Source of the DNA: Anas platyrhynchos
Lineage: Eukaryota; Chordata; Aves; Anseriformes; Anatidae
Direction: 5' to 3'
Assembly (NCBI RefSeq): GCF_047663525.1
Contig: NC_092613.1
Span: forward strand, 5,667,501-5,731,500
DNA length: 64,000 nt
Position numbers and translations under genes: made by a program. The notes beneath the pieces were generated by a model. That model was not told where the DNA came from, made no database searches, and was given only the letters and a program-made list of their open reading frames with translations. Shown here in pieces: positions 1 through 11,350 of the stretch. How positions within the stretch are numbered: position 1 is the first letter of the stretch; each line of letters opens with the position of its first letter.

Positions 1-1640
1 TTTCTGAAACCAGGGACAATGCAGGGAAAAAGGGACCAGGGACAAACCCTGCGGTGCTCAGCAGCCTGCAGCACTCGGGGCCAGAGCATCTCCTCCCATC
101 CCCTCCTGCCCCGAAATCTCCATGTGCAGCTCTCCCCAGTCCAACACCCTCTGCTTTGTTCTCCAACCCCTCATGAGCTGCAGGCAGCGTGGCTCCAGCC
201 CTTGCCATATCCCTGATGCCCCCCAGCCCCTGGAAGCCCCCAGTCCCCCCCCAGAGCCCCTCGCTGCCTGCAGCTGCTGGCCACGTCCTGGCCAGGACCG
301 GGGCAGACAGGAGCTCTTAGTTATTAGAGAGCCTTCTGCCAGGACTAAAATCCGCTCCATTTAATACACAAATAAATAAAAGGAACAGATTGTTCCGGGG
401 ATGCTGTTTATAAAGTAAAAAAAAAAAAAAAAAAAGAGAGAGAGAGAGGGGGGAAAAAAAAAAAAAAAAAGAGAGAGAGAGAGAAAAAAACCTGCATCTC
501 TTGGAAAAATCCACCCTGGCCCCTGTCACCTGCCAGCCCCCAGGGCAGGATGCCCCTGGAGCGGTGCTGAAGCCCCCGAGCTGGGGAGGTGCTGTGCCGC
601 AGTCGGCTGTTGTAGGGGAAAGAACCCCGCACCGAGGGACCGACAGAGACACGAAAACAAGAGCAGACTCCCAAATGTTTGCTTTCCAAACGTGTAGCTG
701 TTAATATCTGCCCACAAATGCCATGAAACCACCGCGGAGCCAGCCGGGCTCGACTGCAGAGCTGCTCCAGCTGAAGGTTTTGCTGCTGAGCTTTGCAGCA
801 GCCCCGGGAGCCCCCCCAGGAGCCCTTTGGTGGGGGGCGAGGTGCCCGCAGCACCCCCTGCACCCCTGGGTGCTGCACAGCCTCTGGGGAGATGCTGCTG
901 CCCTCTCGGGGCTGGCCGCCCCCTCCTGCCACCCAAATCACCCCCTGCCTCTGCCCCAAAGATGCTAAAATGGAGCCAAAGAGCCCAGAGCGACCCAAAT
1001 CAGCTGGGGAAGTGGGGCTGGGTGCCCCACAGCACCCCAGTGCACACCAGTGCCTTCCCCAGCAGCTCCCAGCCCGGAGCTTTGCTGCCCTCTAGTCGGT
1101 CGCTGCTCTCCCAAATCCGGCACCAAAAATCAGGATTTGCTCCAAACCCAGGCAGGGCCTGGCCTGAGAGGGGCTGGCAGCAGCGGGGGGCAGAGGAAAG
1201 GAGAGGGGATGAGGATGGGGACAGGAACAGGGATGTGTCCCCCCCCCAGACACTCTGCCTGGGTGGTCCTGGTCCCCAGCAGTGCCCTGGGGGGGTCCGG
1301 ATGCTGCAGCTCGTCGAGCTGATGAAACCCAACAGCAATCCCCGCTGCAGGGCGATGCTTCCCAGCTGCCACCACCCCGTGCTTTTTTCCTACCTGCACT
1401 CCAGCCACGCTGGGCAGAGCCCCAGCTCCAGAGCTCTGAGCACACCCAGGCTGCTCCTGACTGCGGCCAGAAGCATCAACAGCTCCTCCAGAAGGACGCC
1501 GAGCCCGCTTCGGCAGGAATAATTTGAAATTTAGGGGCACTTGCATCAATTCCCTGCCCATCCCGGCACGGGCTCGCTGCCCCCGGACCCATTGTGGGAC
1601 CACGTCCCCCTGACATCTCTGGGTCTCCTTCTCCCCGCAG
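1..1640 (+). other. FMOD: FMOD last intron (3' part)
   Basis: This stretch lies directly upstream of the last fibromodulin exon and ends in a pyrimidine-rich tract and a CAG acceptor at 1638-1640. FMOD in other vertebrates has a large second exon holding most of the coding sequence and a small third exon, so this should be the downstream part of intron 2. Reading frames here are GC-rich shadows without recognisable protein. Apart from the purine tract at 417-490 nothing specific is seen. Confidence 0.75.
417..490. repeat. Poly(A)/(GA)n purine tract
   Basis: Two runs of A alternate with two (GA)n runs and a short G run, giving over 70 bases of almost pure purine on the plus strand. This is a simple-sequence repeat inside the FMOD intron. 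Confidence 0.9.
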
Positions 1641-1792
1641 AGTTCTCCATCAGCAGCTTCTGCACCGTGGTGGACGTGATGAATTACTCCCGGCTCCAGG
1701 TCCTGCGGCTGGACGGCAACGAGATCAAGCGCAACGCGGTGCCCCCCGACGCCCCACTGTGCCTGCGGCGTGCCACCATCATCGAGATCTAG
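1641..1792 (+). CDS. FMOD: Fibromodulin, last coding exon (C-terminal 50 residues)
   Basis: Fibromodulin is a secreted small leucine-rich-repeat keratan sulfate proteoglycan that binds collagen fibrils in the extracellular matrix. Only its terminal exon is in the window. It starts after the acceptor ending at 1640 in phase 1, where AG completes a Glu codon, and runs to TAG at 1790-1792. The peptide begins EFSISSFCTVVDVMNYS and ends RRATIIEI. It carries the last LRR (LQVLRLDGNEIK) and two Cys (in SSFC and PLCL) that form the C-terminal LRR cap disulfide in this family. It matches the human FMOD C terminus almost residue for residue, and the related PRELP and lumican differ here. The larger upstream exon lies outside the window. 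Downstream BTG2 is convergent, the same order as in humans. Confidence 0.95.
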
Positions 1793-3175
1793 CCTGGTCG
1801 TCATCCCCCTCCCCGTGCTCCTCAGGACTTCGCTCCCCCATCCCTGGGGGGACGCTCACTCCCCATTTTAATGCAGCTTGATGGTTTGACTTGGCTTCTG
1901 CGATAGTGCAATAAGGGTGCTCCAAGCCCACAGGATCCGTTGTGGGCTGGATCTGTTCAGCCCCAAATGTTCCCCCTTCCCCCTTTCCAGCTCTCTGGCC
2001 ACACAGGGTGGGAGAGGTCCCAGCACGAATCCCACCACGGCCATGCCCCAGCATCCGCGGGAGGGAAGGGGGAGAGCTCGTCCCGTCTCCAAAACCCAGC
2101 CCCGTTTGGGGGGTTCAGGTGTGGGTCCTGCAGAACCAGCACAGGTAACGGGGCTCACCTCGGGCCAGGCTTTGGTGGTCCCTGAGAGCTGCACGGGTAA
2201 AAGGTTAAAGGTGCTCTGGCTGCCAGCATCCCTCTTTTTAGGACGGGGAAGGGTAAATCTACTCTTTCCCCTTGTTTTTTCCCCTCTTTCCCCCCAGCCT
2301 CCTGCCCCAGGCATAAAGCTCATCGGGGAGAAACCCCAAAACTTCCTGCTGCTGCTGAGCTCAGAGAGAAACCCTCCCAACCCCTGCTTTGGGCCAGGAC
2401 CGGGGCTGAGGGACGGGCACCTCGCAGCACCAGCACCCTGCAGAGCTCGGGGTCGTGCCAGAAGCCAGCCCCTCACCCCCACTGCCCCCTCCCTGGGCAC
2501 AGGCACCGGGTGCTGCAGCCAGAGGCACCCGGGCTCACGTTCAGCTGTAGCATGAGGGCAGCCGGGGCTCATATGGGGTCTGCAGGGGGCACACAGCCCC
2601 CATCCCACAAATCTGCCCAAATCACCTGCTTTCTACACGCCCCTTGCCCACAGATGCCCCAGATTACCGGTGTAACACGGGCCCGAGGCAGGAGAGGTGC
2701 CAGGGCCAGGCAGGATCCACCTGGGTTTAACACAGGAGGGATTTTGCTGCTCGTAAAACCCCAGGACCTAACCCCAAAAGCTCATCCATGCCTGCAGGGT
2801 CCATCCTGGTGTGAATCAATGCGGTGTGCCCGGCTCTCTCCTGCCCGTTGGTGTGACTCAGAGCTCTCCCCCGCCCCACTAATTGGGGTCTCTCATTAAA
2901 ATCAATCTAGCAGCACCATGTCCACCGGTCAGCAGCACGCCCCCGTTCACCAAGAGCCAAAACACCCCCTTGGTTCCTTGGACGGCTGAGTTTGAGAACC
3001 AAAGGGGCAGCTGAGCTTTGGAGATGACCTGCAAAGCTGATTAGGTCATCCCGACCCTCTGCATTTAAACTGCATGCTAACACTATAGAAACAAAAACCC
3101 AAAAAAAACCTGTACTAGCACCGACGCATGAACTGTAGGTATCATACCGGCCAATAAAGCCCTTTCTGTAACTGC
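1793..3175 (+). other. FMOD: FMOD 3' UTR (inferred)
   Basis: The region follows the FMOD stop codon and runs to about 20 bases past the first canonical AATAAA in a good context (3153-3158). Its length of about 1.4 kb is plausible for FMOD. An earlier ATTAAA near 2895 is a possible alternative end. No reading frame here is convincing. Confidence 0.55.
3153..3158 (+). terminator. FMOD: Probable FMOD poly(A) signal AATAAA
   Basis: This is a canonical AATAAA about 1.36 kb after the FMOD stop. It is the best signal before the long GC-rich intergenic region. The assignment is by position only. Confidence 0.5.
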
Positions 3176-4197
3176 ACCGAACGTGTCTGAGGGATCCCAA
3201 AACGCAGGGAGAGGCCGAGGGCTGAGTGTCTGGGCTGCTCTGAGCATCCCCTCCTGCAGACCAGACCTCCCCGCAGCCATAACCCGGGCTGGATTTGCCG
3301 TCTGGTGGCTGCTCCAGACACTGCATGCGTGGCTGCTGCCTTCCCCGTGCCACGGAGCTGCCGCCCCAACACTCCGCGTGTGGGGTTCGTGTAAAAATAT
3401 AGGGGAGAAAAAACCCAGGCTGAAAGCTGCCAGCTAGGGGAAGGATGAGAAAGGACGGCAGTGCTGCTGGTCGTATTTTGGGTGCTTTCACATCCTCCGG
3501 CATTCAGCCTTGCTTTATTTTGGAAGATGCTGAAAAAAAAAATCAGATGGGAAGGAGTTTTGGAGAGCTGGGGTGCACAGAAAGGGCCTCCTGCTCCAGG
3601 AAAGGCTCTTGCAGAAGCCAGATGAGGGCAGAGGCACAAAGACCCCGCTCCAGCCCCTTCCCCATTCTTGGCCACATCCCGGAGCCCCAAAGGGACGTGC
3701 ACGTCCCCACGTCCCCATCGCCACCTCCTGCAGCCTGCTGAGGTCCCTGGGGCTGCTGGTGTTGCCCATCACATGTGGCCACGGCTTTTCTCCCCCTCCC
3801 TACGGCCCCCAGCAGTGGGGTTTGGGAACTGACCTGCACCCAGGGGTCCTGGCAATAGGGTTTGGGAGCCACCCTGCCCCCAGGGGTGCCCACCCTAGGA
3901 GCTGGGGCAAAGCCAGCTCGGCGCAGGGGACCAAGGGGAGGACCTGGCCCTGCTGGGACCCCAAAAGCATCCCCCAAGGGTGCTTCACCCCCCGCGGCTG
4001 CAGTTGCCGCTTTCCACCAGCTGGGGGCCGGGGGCTGCCTCCCGAGGGGGGGGGGGGGGAGGCGAAAGGGAGAGGGGCTGCGCCCTCCTTTTTCCCCCTC
4101 CCCAAAAAAAGGAGGAGACCCCATTGGTCCTGCGAGCCCCTGAGCGCCCAATCGCTGCCCTGTTGCTGTGTAGGGGAGGGCAGGATGGGGGCTTCAT

Positions 4198-4300
4198 CCC
4201 CTTCCTCCTCCTCCCCTTCCTCCCCCTCCTCCTCCTCCTCCTCCTCCGGGGGGCCCCCCAGCAGCCCGTGTCCCACTATGGGGGAGGAGGAGGAGGAGGA
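4198..4300. repeat. Inverted (CTC)n / (GAG)n microsatellite pair
   Basis: A CCT/CTC-rich run (4198-4247) is followed about 35 bases later by a GGA/GAG run (4282-4300). The two are reverse complements, so a stem of roughly 15-18 pairs can form. The mirror-symmetric purine/pyrimidine tract could also adopt triplex DNA. Confidence 0.85.
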
Positions 4301-5882
4301 TGCCGACTGTGGGGCTTTGTCCGGACCCACCCAGGATCCTACATGAGGGGAAGCCCCAAACCAACCGCACGCAGCCCCCCCGGCCCCCCAGAGCTGTGCC
4401 CCGCAGCCTCTGTGGGGTCACCTCTGCGCCAGACCCTAAAAACCAGCAGGGCGCTCCATGGGGACAGCAGGGTCCCCTCTCATTCCAGCACCCTAACCCC
4501 TTCCCAGGCTCTCCCCCCGCGATCCTCTCCCCCTCCCCGTTTTTCTGCTCTCCCCCCCGAAGCCTCCTTCAGCTCCAGCGCTCCCAGCACCGCTCCGGGA
4601 GGGGCAGGATTTGTGCCTGAAAACAACCCCCCAAAACCCCCTCCTCCGGGGAGAAGAAACAGGCGAGGGGTGGCTTCGACCTGAGGCCAGCACCGACACT
4701 GGGGGCTTGGGGGGGGGGACAGAGCCCCCCAGGGACGTGAGCGCCGCGCACGGCGCCGTCGATGTGTCCCCGGGACGTGCACCCGGCGGCGTCCTGTCCT
4801 TCAGCACTTCCCTTTGCTCAATTCTCCCCAGCCTTAACCTAAAACCTTTATTGTTCTCGGGCTAGGTTGGGACCGGGACCGTCTGAATGTTCTGCTTTCT
4901 CCCCGAGGCCACGGCCCCATTTTTTTGCTCCGACGTGCGCTCGCTCGCCCGCTGGATGGTGCCGAGGACAAAAGGAACCCCGTGGCCGGGGCTGGGCAGG
5001 GCTGGCCACAAATGTTCCCCCTGCACCTGGCTGGCTGCAGACGTGCTCGCGACGTGCCGAGCAATAAAAGTTGATTATTAATAAGCCGCTTGGATCTGGG
5101 CCGCGGCAGCTGCGACATTGCTGGGAAGAGATAAGAAAAGAGCCGAGGCAGCGGGAACGCGCGCCGGGGGTGTGGGGACGGACCCGGCACCGCTCGAGGT
5201 CCCATTTCCCAGAGGAGCAGACTGAGGCCTGGGGGAAACACGAAGCTTCTCAGCTCTCGCAGCTCCATGCCAGGAGTTAAACAGAGCCTGGGATTTGGGG
5301 GATCAGGATTTAGGGGGCTCGGGGAGGCCAGAGGAGATGGTGGGACTCAGTCCGAACACTTTGGGGGCCATCGGAGGGCCGAGTGCCCCCCTGTGCTGCA
5401 GACCTGGCACCCGTCCGCCCCGCACGTCCCCAGCAGTGTTTGGGCAGGGGGGCGAGGGACGGGCAGGAAATTCCCAATCTGTTCGGCTCCCATTCTTGCC
5501 TCCCCTTTTGTTTCACTCGCCATCTGTCCCGCAGCCCCGCGCGCCCCGCGCTCCTGCTGCACGTGCCGTAAATATCAAGACGGGCTTTGTCTCTGCTTCA
5601 AAAGGCTCAGCGGACCCCGAGCCACGGCCAGCAGTGCCTGGCAGCCTCAAAAGTGCAGGGGGCTGGCATGGCCGGGGGGCTCGGTGGTCCCACTGCCTCC
5701 CTTGCTGAGTTTTTTTTTTGTGGGGTCGGGGTTTGGGGAGCACAGGCTCAGCTGTGCTCTGCTCACTGGGTGTTTGTGACATCCCGAAACGGAGCCACGG
5801 CCCCTGGTAAGCACCCAGGGGGGAATTTTGGGGGGCAAACTCCAGCTGTTCCCCCCGCAGAGCCACCCCCAGTGGCTGGGGG

Positions 5883-5898
5883 ACACACACACACACAC
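5883..5898. repeat. (AC)8 microsatellite
   Basis: Eight perfect AC repeats in intergenic DNA. Confidence 0.9.
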
Positions 5899-6692
5899 CA
5901 GCCCTCGCTCCTCGGGGAGCAGCAGCCGCTGTCCCAGCCTGGCTGCAGCCTTTTCAGCCAGAACAAAGCCCCAAAGCAGTCAGCAAGGGCAGCTGCTCCG
6001 CTTCAGCCCCGTCCTTCCCCTTCTCTGTTTTATCTGGTGCTATAATAGACGTAAACTCCCCGGTAAAAGGGCATTGTCAGAGGGAAAAGGGGCCTCGCCC
6101 TTCGTCTGGCAGCTGGGAGCAGGGGGACGGTGCAGGGCTTAGGGACATTGTTGCCCGTGGCCCGTTCCCATAACACAGCTCCCGGCGGTCCCCCACCTCT
6201 CTCATCCAGCAGAGGCTGGGACGCGGATCCAGCATCTCCCTTAAATCCCCATCCCTCAAAAATTGTACACCTTGACCCCGATCCGGGCTCTGCACTGAGA
6301 GCCCAAGGGAGGTGACAGTCCCCTCTCAGGGCCAGCCTGGCACCGTGTCCCCACTGCTCTGGTCCTTCCCGGTGTCTCCTGTGCAGCACCCATCTACCTG
6401 GGGGAACCTGGGCTGCTCCTTGCACCTTGTGCCGGGGGTCAGATGCTGTTGCTGACCCCTGGACGTGGCACAAGCAGAGCAAAGCGAGGAGCTGAAGGCT
6501 CTGAACGAAGCCCAGGCAGCCCGGAGAGGTTCACACGCCCGGCTGAGGCTCGCCCCGGGCGCTGCGCTCCCGTCCCAGACGCTGACACCGCTCCAGGAGG
6601 AAGCACAAAATGCCCCAGGGCAGCGAGCGCCGCTCCCGGCTGCTCCCACAGCCCTGCCTGCGCCCTGCCCTCGCCTTGCTGCTGCTGCCAGG

Positions 6693-6875
6693 GCACAGCA
6701 TCCTTTGGGGACAAGGGCACGGTGTCCTTTGGGAATTGGGGTACAGCATCCCACCGGGACAGGGGGCACGGCATCACCAGGGACAGGGGTGCAGCATCCC
6801 TTGGGATCAAAATCACAGCATCCTTTGGGGACAGGGACACCCTTGGGGACAGGGACACGGTATCCCTGGGGGGTT
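6693..6875. repeat. Degenerate GC-rich minisatellite
   Basis: About six to eight imperfect units of roughly 20-30 bases share the core GGGGACAGGG followed by CACRGCATCC and a CTTTGGGG-like end. Units differ by substitutions and small indels, so the array is old or slipping. Confidence 0.75.
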
Positions 6876-7869
6876 ACAGGGCACCGCTGCTGTCCCCACA
6901 GCCTCCTGTCCCCAAGGTTTGTGCCCCGCTGCCATCAGATGCCACCAGCAGCGCGGTGCTGGGATGCCCCCAGGGCGCAGGGGGAGGACAGAGGGGTTCT
7001 GGTTGCCCAATGCTGACAGACTCCTGAAAAAAAAAAACAGTAATTACTATTATAATATTTAAGAAGAATCGTATGCAAATCCCCCCGGCGAGCTGAGCGA
7101 GCTCTGCCCTGACCTGCGCGGTGCGGGGAGGCCTCTTTTTCTCCCCGGCTCTCTCAAGCCCTTCGCTGGGAAACAAAAGGTGCAAAGTTTAGTGGTGCAT
7201 GAAAGGAGAAACAAAACCCAGCCCCAGCCGCGGCCCCCCCACCGCCCCAGCAGACAGATGGCAACAGTTGTCCCCGCGCACCAGTTGCTCGCCGCCGCCA
7301 ACAAGCCCCTTTTATCCCCCAACAGGTCGTAAATGAGAGCCCCGGAGCCGGGCAGCAGCCGCGGAGGGGCCCGGATGGGGACAGGGATGGGGACGGGGAC
7401 AGCTCTCCCCGTGGGATGCGCAGAGGGAGAACAAAAAAGCAGCTGAAAGCAGCTCCTCGCCCCCTGCCCATCTGTCTGGACCTCGGGAGCCTCTCCCCAG
7501 GGGATGCAGCACGGAGGTGGCTGGGGGGAGTGAGTCCCTGGGACCCTGAGCCCCTCGGTGGCACCGTGGGAGCAGGGAGATTCGGGGTCCCACTGCGTTT
7601 GGAGCCTTGTGGGGCCAGGCAGGTTGTCCTGTGGGGTTGTCCCATCCCCAGTAGGGGCGTGCCCTCTCCAGACCCCACTTTTGTGCCACTTGAGGCGTTC
7701 ACCTCAAAGGGGGACCACCTTTGGGGGCCATGCCAATGCCCCGCGTGCCAAGGGACGTGCACAGGGCATGATTTCGGGGCACCAGCAGCAGATTCCTTCC
7801 CCCTTTGTGCAAGGAACGGCCCCATCCCCTCTCTCTCCCTGCCGTAATTTTTAATAAACCGGAGTTCTG

Positions 7870-8140
7870 TGCGGGACCTGCTCTGCGCCTTTGCGCTGGA
7901 GCGAGAGGGAGCGGAGACGGGGCTCAGCCCCGAGCTTTTTGCTCCTTCGGGGGGAAGGTTTTCAGGGTAAGTCAGCACGAAGCAACGCTGCAGCCTGCCT
8001 CAGCTGCTCTTGGAGCCCCTCCAAGCCCAGCGAGCTGCGAGGGCGGAGATGTGAGCACCGAGACGGGCGCTGCGCCCCGTGGGGGGAGGCGAGTGGGTGT
8101 GCGGCGGCCGCGACGCGCTCGCGTCTGCCGGTGACCTTTG
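7870..8140. other. CpG-rich patch without a recognised gene
   Basis: CpG dinucleotides are dense here, especially 8040-8130, where a NotI-type GCGGCCGC and several CGCG steps occur. No adjacent coding exon is recognised on either strand. It could be an unmethylated island with an unannotated start site or a distal BTG2 element, or just local GC richness. Confidence 0.4.
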
Positions 8141-8150
8141 TGGGAAGGAG

Positions 8151-8166
8151 TTTTTTTTTTTTTTTT
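8151..8166. repeat. Poly(T)16 tract
   Basis: Sixteen consecutive T immediately downstream of the CpG-rich patch. Confidence 0.9.
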
Positions 8167-9590
8167 CCATGTCTCGGTTCAGTTTTTAGCGAGGGTTGGA
8201 AAGGCAGAGGTGGGTGTTCTCCTTCATGCTGGTGTGCGTGGGGCTGTTGGGGATGTCCAAGAGCAGAGCCAGGAAGGGTTGGGGCTGTGTGGAGCTCATG
8301 AGCGTGTCCCTCCGCTCTCCGGAGAGGCAGAGGACGGTCTGTCGGGATGAAGAGCAGGTGAGGATCGCAGTCCCCAGCCAGAAATCTCTCCGCCAGCCTT
8401 GCTAAGGGACAAAACCAGCAGCCTGTGTGCAAAAAAAGACCCAGGGACCCCTGCCCTGCCCCGAGCTTGCCAAGGGCGGCGACGCCGCAGCCCTGCCGCC
8501 CCGCTGCCACCCAGAGCGCCGCGGGCTTGGCGCAGCACCAACCCCTGCAAAGCCCACAAACCACCTTCCCGTTGCTGGGCCACGTGGTTGCAAACTTTCT
8601 ACAGCTCCAGCAGATCCTGGGAAGATCATTTGGGTTCTAGCAGCACCCCGCAGGCACCGGTGTGCCCCGCAGCTTGTGCCGTCCCCTCCCAACCCCGAGG
8701 CTGGGGCAGGGCAGCGAGCTGCCGGCTGCTTCGCCCCAGATACAGGCGAGCGTGGCTGCACCCACACGAGTGCCTGATTGGCCTCAGCTGAGTCAAATGA
8801 GCCGGTCCCGACCCGAAATAGTCGGTCCCAACCCGGTGCCTTCGCCCTGCTGGCAAACAAAGGGCAGGAAGCACCTGGCGGAGGCCAAGCCCTGCGTGAG
8901 CCACGGGAGGAGGCTCGGCGGCGCCCGGTTTCATTTCTGCTGAGGTTGCTTTTCTGATAACCCAGAGCTGAGAAATGCCCAACTGCTGCTGGAGGGGCCC
9001 TGGGAAAGAGCCAAACAAATGCACCCACATGAAAAACAACCATGTTTTGATGTGAATTGAGTGAGATCTCTGCGTGGACCTGCGGAGATCCTGTCCTGTG
9101 GTGGTCGCTGCCTTCGGGTCAGGGCATTTCCCGAGGCTGATTTGGGCTTTGCACAAAGGGTGTTCCTCCAGCAGACAGCCCCCCGCGCCCCCAGCTCCCT
9201 GGAGGACGGGCAGATGGTGCTGCAGCTGCACACACACACGCCTGGGCAGCCTGGCACGGCAAGCAGGGGCACAGCACGGCGCTGGGGACAGGACATGAAA
9301 ACCCTTTTCACTCCCTGTAGGCAGCAAAATCTCGACCCGGCACTGCCCACGGAGGGGTTTTGGGGGGGGAGACTCATTTCCAGGTGGGTGTCACCTCGTG
9401 GGGACTCAGCCTTCCCCCTGGTTGCAGGAGGTGCCAGCAGGGCCAAAGGGCTGTGATCTCGCCGAGGCCACGTCAGGGACGCGTGCTCGTTTGTGCATCA
9501 CGCCGATCTCTGATTACAGGGACACGATCTGACCCGGGTTCCTTGAGCCAGGCACTTCCCTGTCCTCCCAGAAACACCCAAATGAAAAAA

Positions 9591-9609
9591 ATAATAATAA
9601 TAATAATAA
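9591..9609. repeat. (AAT)n microsatellite
   Basis: Six ATA/AAT units preceded by an A run in intergenic DNA. Confidence 0.9.
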
Positions 9610-11344
9610 CAATCCCAGCAGAAAATCCAGCAAAAAGCAGGGCAGAACTGCAGCAGGCAGGAGGTGGGCAGAGGTGGGCGCATTTTTCTTTATTTTCCAT
9701 TTTTTCTGGAGCTGCTCCAGGCACGCAGGGGAGCACCTGGGTCCCCGGGGTACAGCACAGCCATGCCCAGAGCTGGTCCGGGGACGTGCTCGGCACCCTC
9801 GTGATGGGCAAACAGGCTGAGGGCTAAGACCCAGCCCCAAAAGGCTTGGAAAGGTTTGGGGGGGGACCTGGTTTCACGCAGCGTGTAGCGCCAGGTATCG
9901 CGATCCCAGCAGAAGGAACCCGGCAAACAAAATAAAAATAGCAGATGAGTCAGCTATCCAAAGCCTGGCGGGGGGGTCTGGTTGCTGTGCCACGGAGCTG
10001 ACTCCTCGCTAAACGCCGCCCTGCGTAAGAGCCGTATTTTTATCCTGGCTACCGGTGGCTCGAATTTTCGAGGATCTCAGCTCTGCTGGCCCAGCCTTCG
10101 CGGTTACGGCCCTAAAAACGGGTTGGGGTGCACCAGTTGGGGCAAGGACCGTGCTGGCCCAAACAGGGGCCGTGGCAAGCTGGCCCGGGCAAGCCAGGCA
10201 GGGTCTGGCCACCATCAGCTGACTGCAGGAAGCCTTTGAACCTGCGTGACTGCCGAGCTAATCAGCGGCCGAGCGGGACGCCCATTCCTCCCTAACAGCC
10301 TGGTTTCACAAGCAGCAGCAATTTTGGGCGTGTTTCTGGAAACTAATGACGGGATGAGTTGAACAAGGAGTGGCTTTGACACGGCCCCAGCAGCAGCCCG
10401 CAAATTGTTTTTCCTCCTGGAGGAGGCTCAGCACGATAAAAGCAGGAGGGGAGGGGGTGGCGGGTGCCCACCCTCAGCAGCAGCTCCTCTCCGGGAAGCC
10501 CTCAGCCCTGGGAACATTTTGGGGTGGGGGGCCAGGACCCCACAGGCTTCAATCCAAGCCCTCCTGGGCTTTAAAGAAATGTTTGGGGCAAAAGCAAGCA
10601 CCCACGTGAGCTGATTTGGTGAATTTTTGGTGAAATAAGGTTGGCCTGAAGCTGAGCAGGGAAGGGGGGGTAAGGACACGAGGTGGATGCCCCCGTCACA
10701 GCTCCCTGCTGCAGTCAGCACAGCAAAACAGGATCTGTCCTGAATCAGCCCCGGCTGCCTTTGCCGTGACTGTCCCCAACATTTCCATCCTCTGATCCTG
10801 TGCCCTTCCTGCCCTGGGGGCTGCTGACTCAGCCTGGAAGGGCAGCGGGGAAGGCTCAGCAATAGGATTTGTACCACCCCATAGGGTCAGCTCCTCTGGG
10901 GGCAACCAGGAGCCGCTTCTGTGCCATGAATCACCCACTTCCAAGATTTTTTGGTGTTCTTCGTAGTATCGGGGAAGAGCTGGCACTCAGCTCTAGCACC
11001 TCACTGCCCTGGCTGGAGCTGGGATTTCCAAAATGTGCCCTGAGCCCCCAGTGCCCAGCCCAGGAGAGCCAAATGAGCGTGGGAAGGAGCTGTGGCAGGA
11101 CACCCAGGGTTAGTCAGCCACATTCCCAGCCTCTGCTCCTTGGGGCTGGAGGGTCAGGCTTCGAGTCAGCACCTTGAGTAAGCAGCTTTCTTCCTCCTCC
11201 TCCTCTTCCTCCCAGCCGGGTGTTGGCAGCCAGCCACGCGTTACCCAAGCCCCCAGCACTTGCGGGATCCCAGCCATGATCCCAACCCTTTGTGAGCACT
11301 CAGCACTTCCCAGGAAGACGACAAGGCTCTGGTACTGCTACATT

Positions 11345-11350
11345 TTTATT
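11345..11350 (-). terminator. BTG2: Probable BTG2 poly(A) signal AATAAA
   Basis: TTTATT on the plus strand reads AATAAA on the minus strand, about 2.8 kb after the BTG2 stop. BTG2 has a long 3' UTR of roughly 2 kb in other vertebrates, so this is a plausible main cleavage signal. An ATTAAA close to the stop (about 14,010) could give a very short form. Confidence 0.5.

Larger units (their letters stand above)
3180..11324. other. FMOD-BTG2 intergenic region, no gene recognised
   Basis: About 8 kb separates the convergent 3' ends of FMOD and BTG2. It is GC-rich, so open frames are long and frequent on both strands, but none resembles a known protein or shows a coherent exon set. It holds the simple repeats listed separately, a CpG-rich patch near 7.9-8.1 kb and an AT-rich island near 7.03-7.09 kb containing TAATTA and ATGCAAAT motifs. 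Confidence 0.6.

Noticed and set aside
3543-4684. Several 170-260 residue frames on both strands between FMOD and BTG2
   Set aside because: Overlapping frames on opposite strands in GC-rich, repeat-containing DNA with no splice structure or family resemblance.
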